A stretch of DNA of 64,000 nucleotides from Cenococcum geophilum 1.58 (Eukaryota > Ascomycota > Dothideomycetes > Gloniales > Gloniaceae). This document shows positions 11,550-24,780 of the stretch, in pieces. Within the stretch, counting starts at the first letter, position 1, and each line of letters begins with the position of its first letter. The stretch lies in the NCBI GenBank assembly GCA_001692895.1, contig KV748217.1:1054001-1118000 (forward strand), in the 5' to 3' direction. Position numbers and translations under genes: made by a program. The notes under the pieces were generated by a model. The model worked only from the letters and a program-made list of their open reading frames with translations, ran no database searches and was not told the origin of the DNA.

Positions 11550-13420
11550 GAGAAAGACTAGAAGGAAAAAGTAGCTAAATAAAAAAACGGAATTAACCTA
11601 ACGGAAGTTACTAAGGATGAGCTGACTAACTATATATAATATAAGATGTATATATATACGGAGATATATAACTAGCTAGACTTAACACTCTAGGAATCGT
11701 TCTAGGGAGATTTTAAGGACTTTACGGTTAATATCTTTATAAAAATCCCCTTATACTGGCTTTAGCACCTATATAATTATCTAAATATTAGAGGAGTATA
11801 GGTTAATACCAACCATAAACGAGGTAAATTACTCCCTTAGTCCTTATATAATATAGTATAAAAAAAGGACTAAATAGAATGGACTAGAGAAGAGATAAAC
11901 GCACTTAAGAAAAAGTTTAACACTAGTATTAAGTTAAGAAGTATCTAGTATTATAAGATATACAAAACTCTAAAAGAGCAATAAGTAAAATATTTCTTAG
12001 TGCCTATACTTTCTACTATACCTTAATCTATAATTACCTCTACCTTTACACCATCTATTACGCCTTAACCTGCAATAATAATATAGCAACTCTATAAATA
12101 ACCTACAGATAAAGAAAACCACCTTATTACTATAACTAGCTATAGAAAGGAAATTGCGAATATAGCTAAGATATATACGGAGGAGTAGAAATACGGTGGC
12201 ATAAACGAAAGCCTTAACTACAAATTAATAATATTTTATAATATCTGTAATCAAGCGGATATACCCTAAGAAGCTTACCTTAAGGCATTCCCCACTATAT
12301 TAAAAGGACTAGCTCTAGACCACTTCTATATAAACTAACTATTCTACTTACTATTTACTAAAGCTTATAAGCACCTTTAGAATTTCTTTAAAGGACTAGG
12401 ATTTTAACGCAAGAACCTAGATAAGTAGAATACTATTATACTTATAACAGTAATGGCAGAAAATACAGATAAGTCTATAAGCAAATACCTCCAATTACTA
12501 ATCTACAGACTTCGTTAACTATAGCATGGCCTTAGACCTACCTTATAAACCATAAACTTCCTCTATAACAAAATTATCACTTCTTACCAGGAAATACTAG
12601 TATATAGATATACAGTCTCTAACCTACTAAATAACCTTAGAGCCCTTATTAATAAACTTTAATTATCTATTATAGCTTATAAGAAAGAGCATATAAAGAA
12701 GACATAAGCTTTTTTTATAGATTAACAATTCTATAAAAGAGACAATAACTACAACCGTAACAACTGTAATAACCGCAGCAACCCCCTATATAACCGCAAC
12801 CGATAAAAACCACGTTGCTTTATATATAATAAGGAAGGATATCGCTTATAGAAATATACTAAGGAGGAGTAAGAAGAGTCTAAGACTAAGTTTAAGAATA
12901 AGTTTAAGGACTACTTCTAGGAGTAAATAAAGCAATATATTATGGACTATAAAGGTAACGATAATAAGGATAATAATAAGGACGACAAGATTACTAACGC
13001 ATTTAACGCTTTAGTAATTAATATAGACCCTAATACTTTACTAAATAAGGATAACCAGGCCATAGTATACTACACTTTATATAGTGAAATTAAACTAGAT
13101 AATGCGACTACTATAGCTTTAGAACTAGCCAACAGAGCTTATAGCTACGCAGTTATAACCATTAATACTATAATAGATGTATTTACTACTAATATAGACC
13201 CGTTTATATATAATATAACCTTACGCTATACCTCCACAAAGTTTATAGGTGTAATAATTAACACTAGAGCCTTTAAACGTTTTATAGTAGAATATAGTTA
13301 GTTTCTTATACTTTAGAAGATTAATAAAGTATAATTAAATAAGTCTATAAGAGGCATAGTTAGCGTATAGTTCGGAATAGGTTCTATATCTTCTATTAGT
13401 TCTATTAAGGCAGCTACACT
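11550..13420 (+). pseudogene. copia-A gag and protease region, broken
   Basis: Gag-like region from about 11550, with a basic Asn/Arg-rich stretch and a zinc-knuckle-like segment near 12810-12870. A protease-like stretch follows near 13220-13420. The open stretch 12942-13301 is only one surviving slice of this region. Broken. Confidence 0.75.
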
Positions 13421-13599
13421 AATAGGTATAGTAGAGTTTTACGTTATTAAAGTCAACACCCCTTTTCTGCTTTATTTAGTAGATATAGATAACTTATAAG
13501 TATACTTTAACAACCTAAAGAATATCCTAATAACTCCCTTAAAGACCGTACCAGTCGTACGCCGATTTGGACACCCGTTTCTACTATAGGATACCTTAT

Positions 13600-16400
13600 T
13601 ATATATATTTATTACAAAGTCTTTTAACTAAAACCTATACTACTTAACTAATATAGAATTACGACGCCTACACTAACACTTTAGATACCCGTTAGTAGAG
13701 CAACTTAAGAGAATATTAGACTGCGCTGGCTATAAAAACGATACTAATTAAAAGACACTTAAGCATATTACCCGCTACTACTTATACTGTTAAAAGCACA
13801 GAAAGTTACTAGGCAGATTTAGATTTACCTTAAAGGACGACGTTAATTTTAACTACTGTATTATTGTTAATATTATATATATTAACAGCAAGCCTGTACT
13901 TTATATTGTTAATAAAGGCACCCAATTTTAAATAGGTAAATAGCTATAAAATATTAGCGCTAAGTATATATAGGACATATTATAAGCGTACTAAATTAAT
14001 ATATACCTAGGCCCCCTAGATATAATTATACACAACATAGAAAAGAACTTTATTAGTAAAAAGTTTAAGCAATACGCGGTTAATATAGGCACTACTATAA
14101 AAAGCATACCGGTCGAAGCTTATAACTTAATTAGTATAGTAGAGCGTTACTATAGCCCCTTACGACGTATATACCACATTATCACTTTTAAAATACTAAG
14201 AATTAATAAGAATATAGCACTATAAATAGCCTTTAAAGTAATTAACAACTCTATAGAACTAGACGGCCTAATACCCACGCTATTAGTATTTAGAGCGTAC
14301 CCCTAAATAACAGAGTCTAATATACCTTTACCTACAGTAATATAGCGTGTAATTATATTTAAGAAAGCTATAGAGGAAGTAAAGAAGATATAAGCGGAGC
14401 GCTAGGTTATAGATGCACTTAATATATATAATAGCCCCAGCACTACCGCAATTTATAATTTACCCCTTAACTCTTTAGTACTAGTTTAAAGAGAAGGTAA
14501 TATAGGATAACCTAAATACTAGGCAGGACTATATAACCTATTAAATATTAAAGGAGAAACGTGTGCTGTTAACCTACCTAGCGGCCCTATAAAGTTCCGC
14601 AATACTACTATTAAACCATACTTAATAAACCCTAGAAATATTTACGTTAAAGATATTTAAGATAACGGCACCTAAGTTAATAATATTTAAGTTAACGAAA
14701 CTGCCCGTATATGCGAACCGTCTATAAAAACCGTCTCTATATAGAAACCGTCCCTTACTAAAACCAGAGAAGCATAACCACTTTACTAAGGAAGAGGAAG
14801 ACCCCGCAAGTATCCCCTTTATGTTAATACTGCTAATATTACTATATTCTTATAAGAGGACAGTAACTATAAGTAGTTTAAAACGTCCTATTAAAAGGAA
14901 ATTATAGAACTAATTAAAAAGGGCGTATTTAAGATAATTAACCCTTAGGATATACCCGTAGGAGTTAGAATCTTTAACTTACGATTTATAGATAAGATTA
15001 AGAACCCTAGTACTAATAAAGCCTTTAAGAAATTAAGACTTATTATCTAAGCGTATAATAACCTTAAAAAGGGTATTATACTAACCTAGTTACCTACTAT
15101 TTAACAAGTTAGCCAACGCCTTATTTTATACATTATTTTATACTATAAGGCAACGGCATACAGTTATACCTATAAGATATCTCTTAGGTATATATCTAGT
15201 CTCTTATAAAGCTAAATTAAGACTTCTATATTTAACTACCTTATAAATTAGGAAGCCAGTTAGGTATTAAAAAGAACTCCATTTTAAAGGTAATTAAGCC
15301 TTTATACGGTGTTCCAGAAGTAGGTAATTACTAGTTTATAACCTACTATAATTATTATATTAAGGAGTTAGATATAAACTTATTAATATATAACCCTTAC
15401 CTCTTATAGAGCAACACTCCCAACTACTTTAGCATTATTGGCCTCTAAACTAATAACACTCTCGTCCTAGCTAATACTACCTTTATAGACGCAGAGCAAT
15501 AACATCTAGAAAAGGCTTACTTTCTTATAAAAGAACGCGAGTAACTTACAGTTAAGCAGTTACTTAAATTTAATAGATATATTATTTAACTCTCTTAGGA
15601 AGGCAATATTATAATAACCTAGGAATACTAGTGCAAGAACCTAAATACGGTCTACCTTAGAAAAATAGCTATAACTATAAGCTTAAGAGGTATTGTCCGT
15701 AATGCACTAACTATAAAGGAATAATATATTGTGTAACGCGCAAGAGATGCGTATATTACCTCTATATATTAACTAGAAGCTTTATTTAATCTCTCTTTTA
15801 CCACCTAGGTAATTAACCCTAAGAAGAAAGACATTATAGCACTTAATAAATAACTATAATTGCAGATTAACAATCTAATAAAAGGCCTTACGTTTATTAA
15901 ATTAGACATTAATATATTACGCCTACTTGCCTTTACTAACACCTTATTCGCTAATAATAAGGACCTCTTATTATAAATAGGATATATACTAGTATTAGAG
16001 GACGCGTTATATAAGGCCAATATTATTTATTAGTTATTAATTAAGTATAAGAGAGTTACTAAAAGCGTACTAGCCTTAGAACTCTACGTAATAGCCTATA
16101 GATTTAACATCGGCGCCGCAATTAAGTTAACCGTTAAATAACTTCTACAGATTAAACTCCCACTTATACTTTACACCGACTTAAAATTACTTTATAAATA
16201 TCTTATTAAGCTAGGCACTATATAAGAGAAACGTCTTATAATAGACGTTATATATCTTTATTAGTTATATAAGCGCAGAAAAATTGCGGAAGTTAAATAG
16301 ATTAATAGTAATAGTAACCCTACTAACTTAATAACTAAAAGCAAGGCATCTACAGCTCTTAAGAAGTTAATTAATACTAATTACTTAGAACTATAGGCTA
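13600..16400 (+). pseudogene. copia-A integrase, RT and RNase H region, broken
   Basis: Zinc-binding pre-integrase segment with paired His and Cys (about 13640-13810), integrase core (about 13830-14320), reverse transcriptase (about 14890-15650) and RNase H (about 16020-16330). The order places it in Ty1/Copia. Broken by dozens of changes. Confidence 0.85.
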
Positions 16401-16512
16401 TAGAGTAGGTTAAACGAACGTAAATAAACTTAGATTTAACTTAGCGTTATAACAGTACCAAGGCACGCCACCTACCATATTCTACAGACCCTAAATTTAA
16501 CCAGCCAATTAG

Positions 16513-16539
16513 GATTTTCCATACCCGGCATAGAAAATC
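16513..16539. repeat. Copy 2 of the shared 27-bp palindrome
   Basis: Arms GATTTTCCATA and TATAGAAAATC-like sequence around CCCGG. Lies in the copia-A 3' region, followed by the segment ATTAGCTCGCTTACTACTAG and CGCCTTAGCGGC that recurs in other elements. Confidence 0.85.
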
Positions 16540-17076
16540 GCCATTAGCTCGCTTACTACTAGCGCCTTAGCGGCCCTTATAATATATCCACCTACTACTT
16601 CTTCTCCTTTTTCTCCTTAGCTTAGTATCTTTATTAAATAATAATTATTATAGGATACCCCTGTAATACCTTATACATATCTACCTATTTCTACTAACTT
16701 AGTAATTAAAGACTAACCGCAAGATGGTAATTTAATGGCAATCTATAGCAATCTAATGGCAATCTAACGGCAATCTGCGGCATTTTGCTATATTCTACTA
16801 AGTCCACTAAATTCTACTAAGTTCTGCCAGGACCACTACCCTTTCTTCCCATTCTCTTACCTTCTTTCCTTACGTAATATCTTAACTTTATTATATAGTT
16901 TATTAATCCATAAGCCCCGGTTTAAAGGTATTTATATAAGCTGTTATAAGCGTTATATAACTAGGATAGGATTAAAGGAGAAGCTATTATATACTATAGA
17001 CGGAAGAGCTAGCTATTTTATATGCGCTATAAATAACGGGAATAGTACGATTTGGTTTCCTTTAGAGTTGCTCTAG

Positions 17077-17237
17077 TATTAATAGATATTCGTTTTGTAT
17101 ATCACGTGCGTAAAGCACGTAATCTACGCGACGCGCATATATATCATTAAGACGTATAGATAGAACAATAAGAATCCAACTATATACCGCACTGCACGTA
17201 TATTACGTCTATTGCACTATGTTAAAGCATACCAACA
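17077..17237 (+). repeat. 3' LTR of copia-A
   Basis: 161 bp, same length as the 5' LTR; differences seen are mainly transitions. Followed by the duplicated ATTAG. Confidence 0.95.
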
Positions 17238-17242
17238 ATTAG

Positions 17243-17862
17243 GAAAAAATTTACTAGCATTAAAATTTACTTTTTTACTTTTTTACTTTTTTAGTATTTT
17301 TTAGCATTTTTAGTATTTTCTAGCATTTAGAAGCTAAATGCGGCATTTATAATTAAATGTTAGCATTTAGCTGCCAAATACCGCATTTATAACTAAGTCT
17401 TAGTATTTAGCTACTAAGTACTAACTATATAATTACTAAGCATATATAAAAGTATAATTTTTATATATTTAATATTTTATTAATATTAGTAAGCATATAT
17501 AAAGTATAATTTTATAATTTTAATAAATTTAAATACTTTATTAATATATATACTTTATTAATATATATACTTTATTAATATATATTAAAATTACTACCCC
17601 TAAAGCTCTATATAAAGCTCTATATATAAAGGCTCTATATAAGGCTTTACGCGAAACTCTATAAACGGAGGTTCTGCGTTAGGTCCCCGTTATATTCCCA
17701 ATAGCCTCTATATATACCTTTACCAAGTATACCCCTATATAGCTACCTTATTTTTTACCTTTCCTTTTTTCTTTATATCCTCCCTATCTAGGGAGGCACT
17801 AGAACAGTAGCTAGTAGATAATTGTTATTAAAACTAGACGACCGTCGCCAGAACTATATAAC
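17243..17862. other. AT-rich low-complexity interval
   Basis: No gene. 17243-17590 is a run of T-rich and TA-rich sequence with the recurring words TTAGCATTT and TACTTTATTAATATA. From 17600 to 17650 the words CTCTATATAAAG/GCTCTATATAA repeat, then GC rises towards 17862. It may hold the severed 3' flank of the DUF6589-like relic. Confidence 0.6.
17534..17584. repeat. 17-bp tandem repeat, three exact copies
   Basis: TACTTTATTAATATATA occurs at 17534-17550, 17551-17567 and 17568-17584 without a mismatch, in an otherwise scrambled AT-rich tract. Confidence 0.9.
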
Positions 17863-18052
17863 TGTTATTACAGTGCTATAATAAAGTAGACTAAATAACT
17901 ACGTTATAGTATAAAGAGGGGAAGAAGGTGGAAAGGGGGTATTATATATAAATAGTAGGGCCGGCCGCTAAGTCACTAGTAGTGGGCTAGCTAATAGTAG
18001 GAAATAGTATAAGATAGTATAAAATAGTATACGTTAGGTTAGTGCCGTAATA
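17863..18052 (-). repeat. 3' LTR of gypsy-B
   Basis: 190 bp. Matches 24594-24780 almost throughout. Holds GCCGCTAAGTCACTAGTAG, a relative of the segment found after the palindrome in the Copia tails. Confidence 0.9.
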
Positions 18053-18070
18053 GTACTCCTCTCCCCTAAA

Positions 18071-18331
18071 TAGTTTAGTTCCTAAACTAAATAAATAACT
18101 TAAAAATAGGCAGTGTATAGGGTTGCCTATTTTTTACTATAAAGATATTAGTTCCGCTTACCGCCTTTAACTAAGCTAATAGCAATTTTTTATACCGGGT
18201 ATAGAAAATCCTAATTAGTTAGTTTAGTAAGTAAGGTTGGCAGAACTCTATACCGCCACCTAAATTAATCCGCGTAGCGTTTCTTAGTAAGAATTTAGCT
18301 AATTAGACAACTTTAACCGCCGGTTAAAGTT
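18071..18331. repeat. Cluster of four palindromes in the gypsy-B 3' region
   Basis: Between chromodomain and 3' LTR lie TAGTTTAG-ttc-CTAAACTA (18071-18089), AAAAATAGGCA and TGCCTATTTTT (18102-18112/18124-18134, 11-bp loop), the shared 27-bp palindrome (18184-18210), and AACTTTAACCG-C-CGGTTAAAGTT (18309-18331). All can fold as RNA or DNA hairpins. They sit inside about 260 bp of otherwise non-coding sequence. Confidence 0.85.
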
Positions 18332-18419
18332 CTATAATATCTTAACCACCACAAATTTTAATACGGTGGTTGGCCGCAACCTTAGCGTGACTTTTTCTTA
18401 TCTTTTACCCAGTTTAGGG

Positions 18420-21400
18420 GTCTTAGCTTCTTAGGGTATTGCTTATAGAAGCGCTATACAGCTTATTTATAACCCTTTAGGTCTTTCTCTAGCTACTAAG
18501 TTATATCCTTATAATATTTCCATTTAATCTTATAAGTTAGGCCCTAGGGGTCTTTATTATATATATTAAGGATTTTCTTAAACTCCTATTTGTCTTCTAT
18601 ATTGCCGTCATTATTTCTTTTTACTACTCGTCCTTATATATTATAGCGCTCTATAGTATTAATATTTGCTTAGCTAGGGATCTCTTTAGTAGCCTAGAGG
18701 CGGACTTTAAATATATAAAAGGATTTATTTACTTAGATATAGTTTAGGAGGTCTATTATAATTGCCCCTTAATATACTGCAAGTATAGGGTACAGGCCGT
18801 TCCATTTATTATCCCATTTCTTTTTAGGTCTGTTTATCTTTATATTTTCTAAGCTAACTATAACTATATCGCCTTTATAGAATAACGCGCTCTTATCCCT
18901 ATAGGTATTAGTATTATCTTTATAGCGTTGCTATAAAATCTGGGCTAGGGCCTCAAGCTATATTAATATACGCTTAAAGCGGTTGGCTATAGAGTCTACG
19001 CGGAAAAACTCCTTCTTTACTTATGCTAATAATATTAGTAGGTGAGGGCTAGTAGGCTTAATTCCAAGGCAAGGGTTAAAGCTATAGTTTATAAAAAATA
19101 GGGAGATGCCTATACTCTTATTAACTTAGTTATTTATAGTAAACTTAGTAAGCGGCAGGTAGTTAACCTAGTTATCCTATATAAAGCTAACAAAAGTATA
19201 GAGGTATTTATTTACGGCAGCGTTAATAATTTTAGTTTAGCCGTCCGTTTCTAGGTATTAGGCTAAGCTTAGTTATAAGGTTATCTTAAGGCGTTTACTT
19301 AGTTATTACTAGAAGTCGCTAATAAATTATATACCGTAATTAGAGATAATTATACTTAGTATACCGTAGAGCTTATATACGTTATTAATAAAGCTATTAA
19401 CTAGCTCCTTTATTAAAAGTCCTATTACTAAAACAAAATATTATATTTTAGTTAGGCGGTCTATAATAATAAGGATATATTTATATGCCTTACTATAGCG
19501 TTAGTATACTAGTAGCATTATAATATAGTTAATTAAGATATTAGTTTACGGGCGGGTAGGTAATTCTAATGGCTTTAAAAAACCGGGTGGGGTAGAATAG
19601 GGGGTCTTAGTACAAAAGTATAGTGCATAGTCTTTAACGAAGGTAGCCGTAAACTAGGAAATTCCTAGCTACTAGTATATTTGGTTTAAGAGGTTAAAAG
19701 TCTTAACTTAGCTAAGGTAACTAGCGGGGCCGCTATTATAAGAGTAATAGGTAACTTCTAGGCGGAGGTCTAGGGCGTTAGGGACAAAGAGATGTTAGCG
19801 GAAGTAGATCTATCTATTAATAATATTATATTCTAACTTATTATAATAGAGTAATTTCCTAATCTTCTTTAGCTAATAGCGAGCTTTCTAATTATGTAGG
19901 GCCGCCACTATATCTCTTACGAGTTCGTTCTCCTAGTATTCTAGCTAGATTAACTTATCTAGTAACTTTTCAGCTATTTTAGGGTCTAAAGCGGCTATAA
20001 ACTCCACATTATTATAATTATAGGACTTATATAGTAATTCTTCTAAGATTATAGGGTTAACTTTCTAAGGCGGTGTAATAACTTAGGCTTGGTAGCGGAG
20101 GCTTTTATTATTAGCGTCCTTAGGCCTTATTCCTAGTAGCTGGCTTAAAGCATTAGGGAGCGTAGCTTTGCTGCTAGGTCTATATATAATTATAAAGTTA
20201 AACTATAAAAGAAACTCTGCCTACTAGACTTGGCGCTAATTTAGCTACTTAGTAGTTATAAACGTCTATAGGTTCTTATAGTTAGTAATAATTTTAAACG
20301 GCTCCTTAGTCCCTTATAGCTTAGGACACTATTCCTTTAAAGCCTTAATAATAGCTAAAAGTTCTTTATTATAGATTTTATAGTTATACTTTAGTATAGA
20401 GTACTTTACAGAGAATAATACAACCGGTTTTAATTTTCTATTATTATTATACTAGGAAAGGACTCCGCCGGAAGCCTAATTTAATGCGTTTATCTTTACT
20501 ACTGTTTTCTTTATATAATTATAGTATGCTAATACTGGTGCTGAAGTAAAGGCTCCCTTAAGGGCCTTAAATAATTTGGCTTATTTTAGTCCCTATAGCC
20601 ATCTAATATCCTTCTTTAGGAGTTTTATTATAGGTATAGTAATAGCAGAGTAGCCTTAGATAAATTATTAGTAGAAGTTCGCAAAGCTAAGAAATTATTA
20701 TAGTTCTTTAATTAATGTTGGGTCCTTTTATTCCTATAAGGCCTATACTTTCTTAGGGTCCATAGTTATACTATTAGTTAAGATAATTAAGCTAAGGTAT
20801 TTTGTTTTAGTAAAGTAGAACTTAAACTTATTAATATTAATCTAAAGTCCAGCATTACTGAGTCTTTAGATGACTTTATTTATATACTTAGTATGCTTAG
20901 CGCGTATATTAGAAAAGATAAGGACGTTATTAAGGTAGGCAGTATAGTAGTTATTAAGGGTATTGTGTAGAATATAGTTAATATAGTTTTAAAACGTAAT
21001 AGGTGCGTTATAAAGGCTAAATAGTATAACTAATATCTTATAAAGTTTAAACCGGGTAATAAATACTATAAGCTACTTATAGCCCTTTATAATCCAGATC
21101 TGGTTAAACGCAGTAATTATATTAAGTTTAGTAAAGTACTTAGCACTATAAAGTGCGTTAAGTGTCTTATAGATTAGTAGTAGTGGGTACTAATTCTTAA
21201 TAGTAACTGTGTTTAGGCCTTAGTAGTTATAGTAAATTTATATACTACCGCCGGGCTTAGTAGTAAGGAGGAGTAGTACAGTAGCTAGTGAGGTTAATTT
21301 GTGGATAAAACCCTTATCCAGCATCTTATTAATTTACTTCTTTATATACCTAAGTTTAGCAGGTAAGAGTAGTCTATTTTTATAGTATGGGGCCTAGTTT

Positions 21401-22760
21401 TTAGAAATAATCTCAATTTTATAGTCCTATAGTTAGTAAGGGGGTAGCTTATCTACGTTTTTAGGGAGGAAGTGCTTAATATATTTATAAAACTCCTTTA
21501 GTAGGCATTATAGAATATTATCGTAGGTTAATCCTGGTTTGCCTTTTAGAATTTTTTTAATATTAGTGTTAACTATCTTCCGACGTAAAAGCTTAGGTTT
21601 AGTTTTTAGATTTATCTTAAGAAAGTTATAAAAATAGGGGGAGAGTACTTTATAGGCTTCCTTTATTATATAGTCGCCTTCTACTAGCTAGCGGAAGGAT
21701 TTTTTTAATAGGTTTAGTACTTTTATTAGGCCTATAGGCAGCTCTCTAAGCAGCTATTAATACTTATCTTATTTAACTAGTTCTACTAGCTCCGCTATAT
21801 AGATCCTTATTACCTTTACGTCTTTTTATTTATAGAACTAGGTAAAATTAATAGCATAAGTATATTTAATATTATCTAGGTTGGGGCGTATCTAGTTCTC
21901 TAGTGCTACGGCTAGGCTAGTACGGCTTAATTAGCCTAGGGGGGCGGAAATAAGGCGGCGGCCCTATACGGTACGCGCGAGAGATAGGTATAAGGTTAGG
22001 CATTACAGTGGCGCGGTTTTTATTATTTGGGTCTTAGTAGTTTTATAGCCAGTCCTTACTATAACGCGAGCTATAGTGTGCGTATATAGTATATGGCTTA
22101 GTTCTAGGTATTAGGCTAGGCGGCTAGGGTTTAAATAGTGCCTAGGTTAGGGTTGGATTCTTAATAGTAGTGGTATAGAGCGGACCTTCTTCCTTAGTCT
22201 TAGTAGGGCTGGCTAGCCTATTATTTTAGTCTTAAGTACTAGGGTAGTCTAGTCTTTTACTATCTCGTTTCTTTGCAGCTATATAGGCTCCCCTTTATTA
22301 GAAACGTCTTCTATTATTAGGGCTTTATATATAGTCCTAGGTACTAAGCTTAGTAGTACTGAGTATCCATATAGGGCGTCCCTACTACCGTTAGTTATCC
22401 CCTATAGGAGGCAGTGCCTAAAGCAATAGTCTAAGTTAAAGCGGATTTTAAGTTTTCTAAAGCTGGGATGGGGCTTATGCTTCTAAAGCTAGGGTATACC
22501 TAGGATAATTAGGGTAGTAGGCGAAAGTTTAGTAATAAAAAAGAGCATGGCTTTAGTATAAAGGCCGATTAATATTTAGGCGGTGAAGTAGTCTGTAATA
22601 AGCGAAGATAAGATACTATCTGTAAGGTGTAGTAGCCTAGGTACTAGCAGCTTCTTAGTTATAACGTTATACTTTCCTATAATAGACTCTATATTAGTAA
22701 ATACTATTACAGTACTACCGGAGTCTACTAGGCTTACTATATTAATATAAACTTAGGGGT
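18420..22760 (-). pseudogene. gypsy-B pol region with chromodomain, broken
   Basis: Protease, RT, RNase H, integrase and a C-terminal chromodomain in that order on the minus strand. The RT shows the Gypsy-type landmarks near 21200-20900, and the chromodomain (about 18560-18420) has the hydrophobic-W-x-Y-Y pattern followed by a FYKQYP-like tail. Broken. Confidence 0.82.
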
Positions 22761-22929
22761 ATAAGTTACGTAATAAGAAGAGTTAGGTTTAAATAAGAAT
22801 TAATTTCTTATTACTATTTACTAATTTAAGATTAAGTAGCAGCTTACTAATAGAAAGGATTAATTAATTTAGTAATAGGGACCTAATCTTCTTATCTTCC
22901 TCCTTATATAGTTTAAACCCTTAAACGTG

Positions 22930-24560
22930 ACTTAGTCTAAGGGTTTACCTTTTAATAATTAGGGTATAGGGCTATCTTAGTAGGGCGGTCTAGTGTTTAT
23001 CTAGCTAGCGGTGTTAGTCTTAGTCTTAGTTGGGGTATAGGAAGATAATACCTCGCTAACGACGTGGCTATGTTTGTATTCGCTAGCGCGGAGTCGCTAA
23101 TACTAGGCGTTATTAATAGGTTAGGCTCCTATATAGGGTATAGTTTAGAATAATTAAGCCGTAGGGTTAAAGGGGGGGGGTCGTCTACTATGGCTATAAT
23201 AGGCTCTACGGTTGCCGCGTCTATAATAGACTCTACGGTCGCTACGTCCGCGGTTATTAGTTTATATCGTTTAACAGAGTAGCATTAGGATTAGGTTTAC
23301 TATCTTAGTAGGGTTATAGGCGTCCTTTTAGTGGCTAGGTAGGCTATAGGCAAGGTATAGTCTATTATTAATATAGCGCTTATGCTCCGTATTTAAGATT
23401 TTATTAAGATCTATAGGTTCTCTAGTTATTATTAGGGTTAGGGTTAATATAGGGGCAGGGGCTTAGGTAGGTAGGTAGTGGTTAGTGTTTTTCTTAAGGT
23501 TAGCTTAGTATATATAGTTCGCGAGGTTTTTAGCAAATATATCTATTTTTTTACTCTAACTTATATAGTTGCTGTTATTAATTTTATAGGCAAGTCTAAG
23601 TACTAGCTCTTCTATCTTTAGAGAGATAAACTTTTAAAATAGGTCTACCTTCTATTTATCTGTCTTCTTAGCGCAGACTATTAGCTTATTAAGCTCCCCC
23701 TTCTAAGACTAGTAATTACGCTCGCCTTAGGGGAAATAATTAAGCTTATTCTTTATAACCTAGGTTATATTAAGGACCTTATAGTAGGTAGTAAGGTCTT
23801 TAAGTATATTTTCCTTAATAGGCCATTTCCATATAAATATATTATTTAGGTTCTTATGCATAAGCTCTAGGCCCTACTTAATAAACTTATAGGCCTTGTT
23901 CTCTAGTATATCCAAGATATAAAGGATTTGGGACTAAACTGTATTAAAGTAGTCCTAGTCCCGGTCGAAGACTCCCTTAATCTTAATATGCTAGGTTTTA
24001 AAATTGGCTTATTATTCTAGCGGGGTACCTTTTCCGCTAAATATTAGCGGGTCTTTAGATCTCCGTTTTTTCTACTAGGTTACTACCGTTATTATAGGGG
24101 TTAATTGTTTTAAAACGGCGATAGTCTCTGCCTAGGAGTTAATAGTTCCTATCTAAAAAGCGATAAGAGCACTAAGGTTTTTATTAGCTTTTTTGTTAGC
24201 GGTGTTTGTATTATATATATACTATAGTCCTGCTTTAATATTATTAAGGAACTTATTAGTATAGTTAATAAGGGTAAGGTAAGCTTTGCTAGGCTTAAAG
24301 GTCTTAGGGTATAATAGGGAGCGGCGGATTATCTACGCGATATTAGGGTATATCTCTGTAAAGAGGTTTATAAAAACATTGTAGGGGATCTAGGTTTTAG
24401 CTATTTTAGCGTTATTAGTGTCGCCTATTTAGGCACTAGGTAAAAACTAAGGATCGTTTTAGGACTATACTGGGGACGTGTTAGTTTTAGTAGAGGTGTA
24501 TATAGGTCACAATAACTCTAGGGCGGAGGTTAATTGGCTAGGGTATAAGGAATTAGTGAT
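22930..24560 (-). pseudogene. gypsy-B gag region, broken
   Basis: Region between the upstream LTR and protease; weakly recognisable as gag by position and by charged, low-complexity content. A proline/leucine-rich segment is seen around 23500-23430. Broken. Confidence 0.55.
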
Positions 24561-24593
24561 CGTAATAGGGCGCAAATTAAAGATACTATAAAC

Positions 24594-24780
24594 TGTTATA
24601 GTGCTGCAATAAAGTAGACTAAATAATTACGTTATAGTATAAAGAGGGGAAGAAGGTAGAAAGGGGGTATTATATATAAATAGTAGGGCCGGCCGCTAAG
24701 TCACTAGTAGTGGGCTAGCTAATAGTAGGAAACAGTACAAGACAGTATAAAATAGTATGCGTTAGGTCAGTGCTATAACA
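24594..24780 (-). repeat. 5' LTR of gypsy-B
   Basis: 187 bp. In element sense begins TGTTATAGCACTG and ends GCAGCACTATAACA. Confidence 0.9.

Larger units (their letters stand above)
11016..17237 (+). mobile_element. Ty1/Copia retrotransposon fossil, full length (copia-A)
   Basis: 6222 bp, bounded by 161-bp LTRs that start TGTTGGTAGATATTCG and end TTAAAGCATACCAACA. Both flanks carry the perfect 5-bp duplication ATTAG (11011-11015, 17238-17242). Order on the plus strand: gag with a zinc-knuckle-like segment, protease, integrase, RT, RNase H, as in Copia. Copia-B (47889-54111) is the same family with identical LTR length. The structure is whole from end to end, but the coding region is broken by many dozens of RIP-type changes. 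LTR divergence cannot date it. Confidence 0.93.
17863..24780 (-). mobile_element. Ty3/Gypsy chromodomain retrotransposon fossil (gypsy-B)
   Basis: About 6918 bp between LTRs of 190 bp (17863-18052, downstream end) and 187 bp (24594-24780, upstream end), which in element sense start TGTTATAGCACTGACC and end CACTATAACA. Minus-strand order: gag (24560-22950), protease with VDSGST (near 22740-22690), RT (21800-20760), RNase H (20470-20080), integrase (20050-18900), chromodomain (18560-18420). That is a chromovirus layout. No clean 5-bp duplication: ACTAT follows the right end and ACTAT also lies 5 bp outside the left end. Looks whole in structure but is broken by dozens of changes. Confidence 0.88.

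Noticed and set aside
17243-17600. Centromere-like AT-rich core
   Set aside because: Only about 350 bp and mostly short T- and TA-rich words; ascomycete regional centromeres cannot be recognised from sequence alone.
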